From: Anseranas semipalmata
Lineage: Eukaryota > Chordata > Aves > Anseriformes > Anseranatidae
Direction of reading: 5' to 3'
Assembly (NCBI GenBank): GCA_013399115.1
Contig: VXAA01001151.1
Span: forward strand, 614,101-678,100
DNA length: 64,000 nucleotides
The translations under genes were made by a program, and so were the position numbers. Shown one piece after another: positions 61,067 through 64,000 of this stretch. The first letter of the stretch is position 1. Every line of letters begins with the position of its first letter. The notes under the pieces are model-generated. The model made no database searches, was not told the DNA's origin, and worked only from the letters and a program-made list of their open reading frames with translations.

Positions 61067-64000
61067 GGAAAGAAGAGGACTCAACTGAAGTTCAGTTTCC
61101 CATGTTCTTTCTACATCAAGATATACCCAACAGAGACGATTGAAGTGAATAACTTCTAAGCACATGCACAAGGGCAAATCCTTGCTACACACAGTTTTAA
61201 TACTAGGAATTATCCCTCTAAAGTTCCTTTATAATTCACAGTGCTTTTAATTAAGCAATTAGAGTATTAGTAGATAAGTATGGTGAATTTCTATCAAAGT
61301 TAGAGGAAGCCATACTAGTGACCAAGGAGTTGAATACACACAGTATTTTCCCAGTTGACAAACAATGAAAATTTACCAACACAGCAGTGCTACTGATGCT
61401 TAACATCAGGGGAAAAAAATGGGTAAGAGGAATTCTTGGAAAACAAGAAAAAGCAAACATGTTGTGATCTAATCCTGACTTTGTTATTCACCTTTGGGAA
61501 GCAGCAACAGACCTTTGATAGGGCATGGCAGCTCTAGCACCAGAACAAAGCACTAAGCTGGACCAAAAACATACCTGACCAGACAAGCGTGTTGTTTTAT
61601 ACCTTTAGCAAAACGTCCAGAACAAACACATGGAAAACAAAACGGCTCTGTAATAACAGCGGACTCCCCTGCTAACCCCAAAACAGATGTAGCCCTGTTT
61701 TTATGGAGGGCTGCACAACCACACAAGAACGTTATTTGACCTGGGAGAAACATGTAAAATTGGTAATGCATGAAGTCAAATTGCTTTTCCAAGTTAACCC
61801 ATGGCTGACTTGACCTGCTTTGGGGCATGACCACTGTAGAAATATATTGCTTTGGTCAAGCCAACCATGTCTCTTGGCTTTTTGTCTCCTCTCAGAAAAA
61901 TACCCTAGGCTTCTTTGCCATAGACACTATTCAACATCAAAGCATTGGTAAAGGTTTCCTTTATTAGGGAAGTAACAAAACAGCATCAGTACATCAGTGA
62001 TCAATAGCAAACAGTAGAGTTTAACTGTCCAGCATCTAGATAACTGGTTTTAATCATAACTTTTTTTTAATGCATATACATATTCCAATAGGCTCAATGC
62101 AAGTAACATTAACATCTTGCACACAAACATACATATGCATCTCAATATGAACCATTTTATATTAATCAGCCCAGTACAGAGACCCTGCACTAAACAACAC
62201 TTCCAATAACACTTTCAGTAGCCATGCACAATTTTTATGATCTGTTAAGGCCAGAGAAGAGGGAAGAAGATAGACAGGGAGATGCCAGCAGAGAAGACAA
62301 GCAAGCAATAGCACTGATTGAAGACAGGTTATTGTCTTCCAGTTCTTCAGGTCAAAAGCTAAGGTTTAGGAGACGGTGTCTGTACTATTATTTAGAAAAG
62401 TCTACTTCTTGATTGAAAACAGCTTCTAGAACTGTTTGTAAAGCTAGACAGGGGTTGCTGGGCAAGAAGACTTAGCTGTTGAAGAAAATCTTTCTCAAGA
62501 AGTTGCAGAGAACATTTGGAAGAAATAGACTAATATGTCCTCATCTGATAAGGATAAGCTTACCTAGGCTATCCTGCTGGAGGATGCATTTTTTATTTTT
62601 TGTTTTGTTATAATAGTTGCTACTATTCAAGTCTGTCCCTGAGCAGAGATACTGTAGATGCCTGAATTCTGGCATACCTACTATGCAAGCCCAGTTGGCA
62701 CAACAGGTACTATAGCATATGAGCTGATATGCAAACAGAAGCATTATAGAATTCTACCTACTTCCACACCAGTGAAAGTCATTAAGCCTCTTTCTGTGGG
62801 GATTGACGCAGGGCAAGACAAAGGTAAAGTAAAGCCCTTTAAACTTTGCTATGGCGTTTCTCTGTATGTAGTCATTTTTTTGACACATTCTCAATTAAGA
62901 AAAATCCCTTAGTTAACTAACATTTTAGGTATCATTTCTGTATACATGCATCCTTTAATGGTCACTGTAGCAAACACAAAATCTGTGGTTCAAATCATAT
63001 TCTAAGAATCTAAACAAAAACTGTCCAACAGAGCTGCATTTTATAATAAAAAGTGAAAATAAGGACACTTCAAAGAGTGAAATAGTCAAATGTATAATCA
63101 ATTTTCAAGTATATTGAATATTTAGTAAGGAAACTTACAAACTCACTAGATGTCTCCATATTGACTTAACATAGTTCAATACATTAGAGTGAGAAATCCA
63201 TTCGAATGCCCAGGTAGCCATGGTTGACCACATTGAATGTCAGTTCATTGAGTCAGTGAACTCTTGGCATTTTAAACTTAGGTAAGTCACTAAAGAAAAA
63301 CAAGATTATTACCTAACTACCTGTTCAGCTGCAGGTACAAGCATGGTATGATAATGTGATGAACCAAGCATAGTATGGATTTTCTGCATTTTAGCTACAC
63401 ATGATACACAAGTCCCAGAATGCCAATTTTAACACAGTAGTTTGCAACTAGAAAGCAGAAAAAAATAAAAACGTATGTGAGGCTTTTGGGGAGTTATAGG
63501 AGAACAGTAAGGGGTGCAAGCATGCGACATTCCACAGTAATAAGGCAGGCTGGCTGCTTGCCAGCATCAGCCACTGTAACTGCACCCTGCAAGAATTCAG
63601 CTGCATGTCTTTGTTTCCTTTATTTTTCATATCTTTGCAAATCTCAAGGCAAAGACTTTATCTTTCAGCTGGAGTTCTTTCATCCAAGAATGTTCTTCAC
63701 CCAAGGCCAAAGGTTCACCATATCCTAAAAGGCCTTTGGATCTGCATGTTCAGTCATCTTCATCCAAATGTATTTCTTTGGGAGCGCTATTCGGTCCTTG
63801 TGGTCGATCCTAAAAGAACACCGATAAAAACTACCTTCACTCCTTCAAATATAATCTTCAATGGTTTTATCTTTAGGACCACTGTATGAGAGCATTGTGT
63901 CAAAGGTGCAAAACGGTAAATGATTTAAGAGATATTGCAATTAAAACCACAGCACATTGAACCACTTCTACAGTTTTGGGGCTTGGTCTTTTTTTTTTTT

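Larger units (their letters stand above)
53651..64000. other. Non-coding intronic sequence
   Basis: AT-rich with no recognised exon. It contains the 26-bp minisatellite at 57508-57585, a T tract at 57248-57266, a C/CA/A low-complexity run at about 61030-61066, and a terminal T tract at 63990-64000. The 182-codon plus-strand frame at 58097-58645 and the two-strand open block at 54753-55029 are discussed in findings. Confidence 0.5.

Noticed and set aside
1..64000. CRISPR arrays, operons, tRNA, rRNA or snRNA genes
   Set aside because: No spaced direct-repeat array, no tRNA B-box-like arms and no U6, 5S or 7SK motif were noticed. The DNA is vertebrate intron.

Overview
The window is vertebrate nuclear DNA, almost certainly from a bird. 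It is AT-rich, has no bacterial-style gene density, and is scattered with CR1 LINE 3' ends in the avian style (3' tails of the ATTCTATGATTCTAT type). It also holds one avian-type endogenous-retrovirus LTR, two old MIR-type SINE fragments and many homopolymer or short-unit repeats. The species cannot be fixed from what is visible.

One real protein-coding exon is recognisable, on the minus strand at 23522-23636. It encodes part of the cytoplasmic tail of attractin-like 1 (ATRNL1), with a clean 3' splice site and a strong 5' splice site. ATRNL1 is a very large gene with very long introns. The simplest reading is that 23637-64000 is the intron upstream of this exon and 1-23521 is the intron downstream of it. 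I searched for the neighbouring tail exons (the juxtamembrane exon and the terminal exon ending in the conserved C-terminus) and found neither, so both probably lie outside the window.

Layout. 1-6.9 kb: unassigned intron, with an odd coding-like stretch at 4.6-5.5 kb. 6.9-7.3 kb: CR1 (+). 8.6-8.7 kb: MIR (-). 11.3-11.9 kb: unidentified broken coding-like block (-). 13.2-14.5 kb: old, long CR1 copy (+) that still shows a reverse-transcriptase motif. 17.0-17.6 kb: solo LTR (+) flanked by a perfect 5-bp target duplication. 23.5 kb: ATRNL1 exon (-). 26.2 kb: CR1 (+). 29.7-30.0 kb: CR1 (-). 40.9-41.0 kb: CR1 (+), followed by a TTTTA microsatellite. 53.5 kb: MIR (+). 57.5 kb: three-copy 26-bp minisatellite. 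Several other coding-like or splice-bounded stretches (25.9, 28.5, 37.4, 42.1-42.7, 54.8 and 58.1-58.6 kb) are listed as unproven.

No operon, CRISPR array, tRNA, rRNA or novel multi-gene system was found. The most useful results are the ATRNL1 exon with its strand, the datable LTR insertion, the old CR1 with its RT motif, and the unidentified coding-like block near 11.3-11.9 kb.
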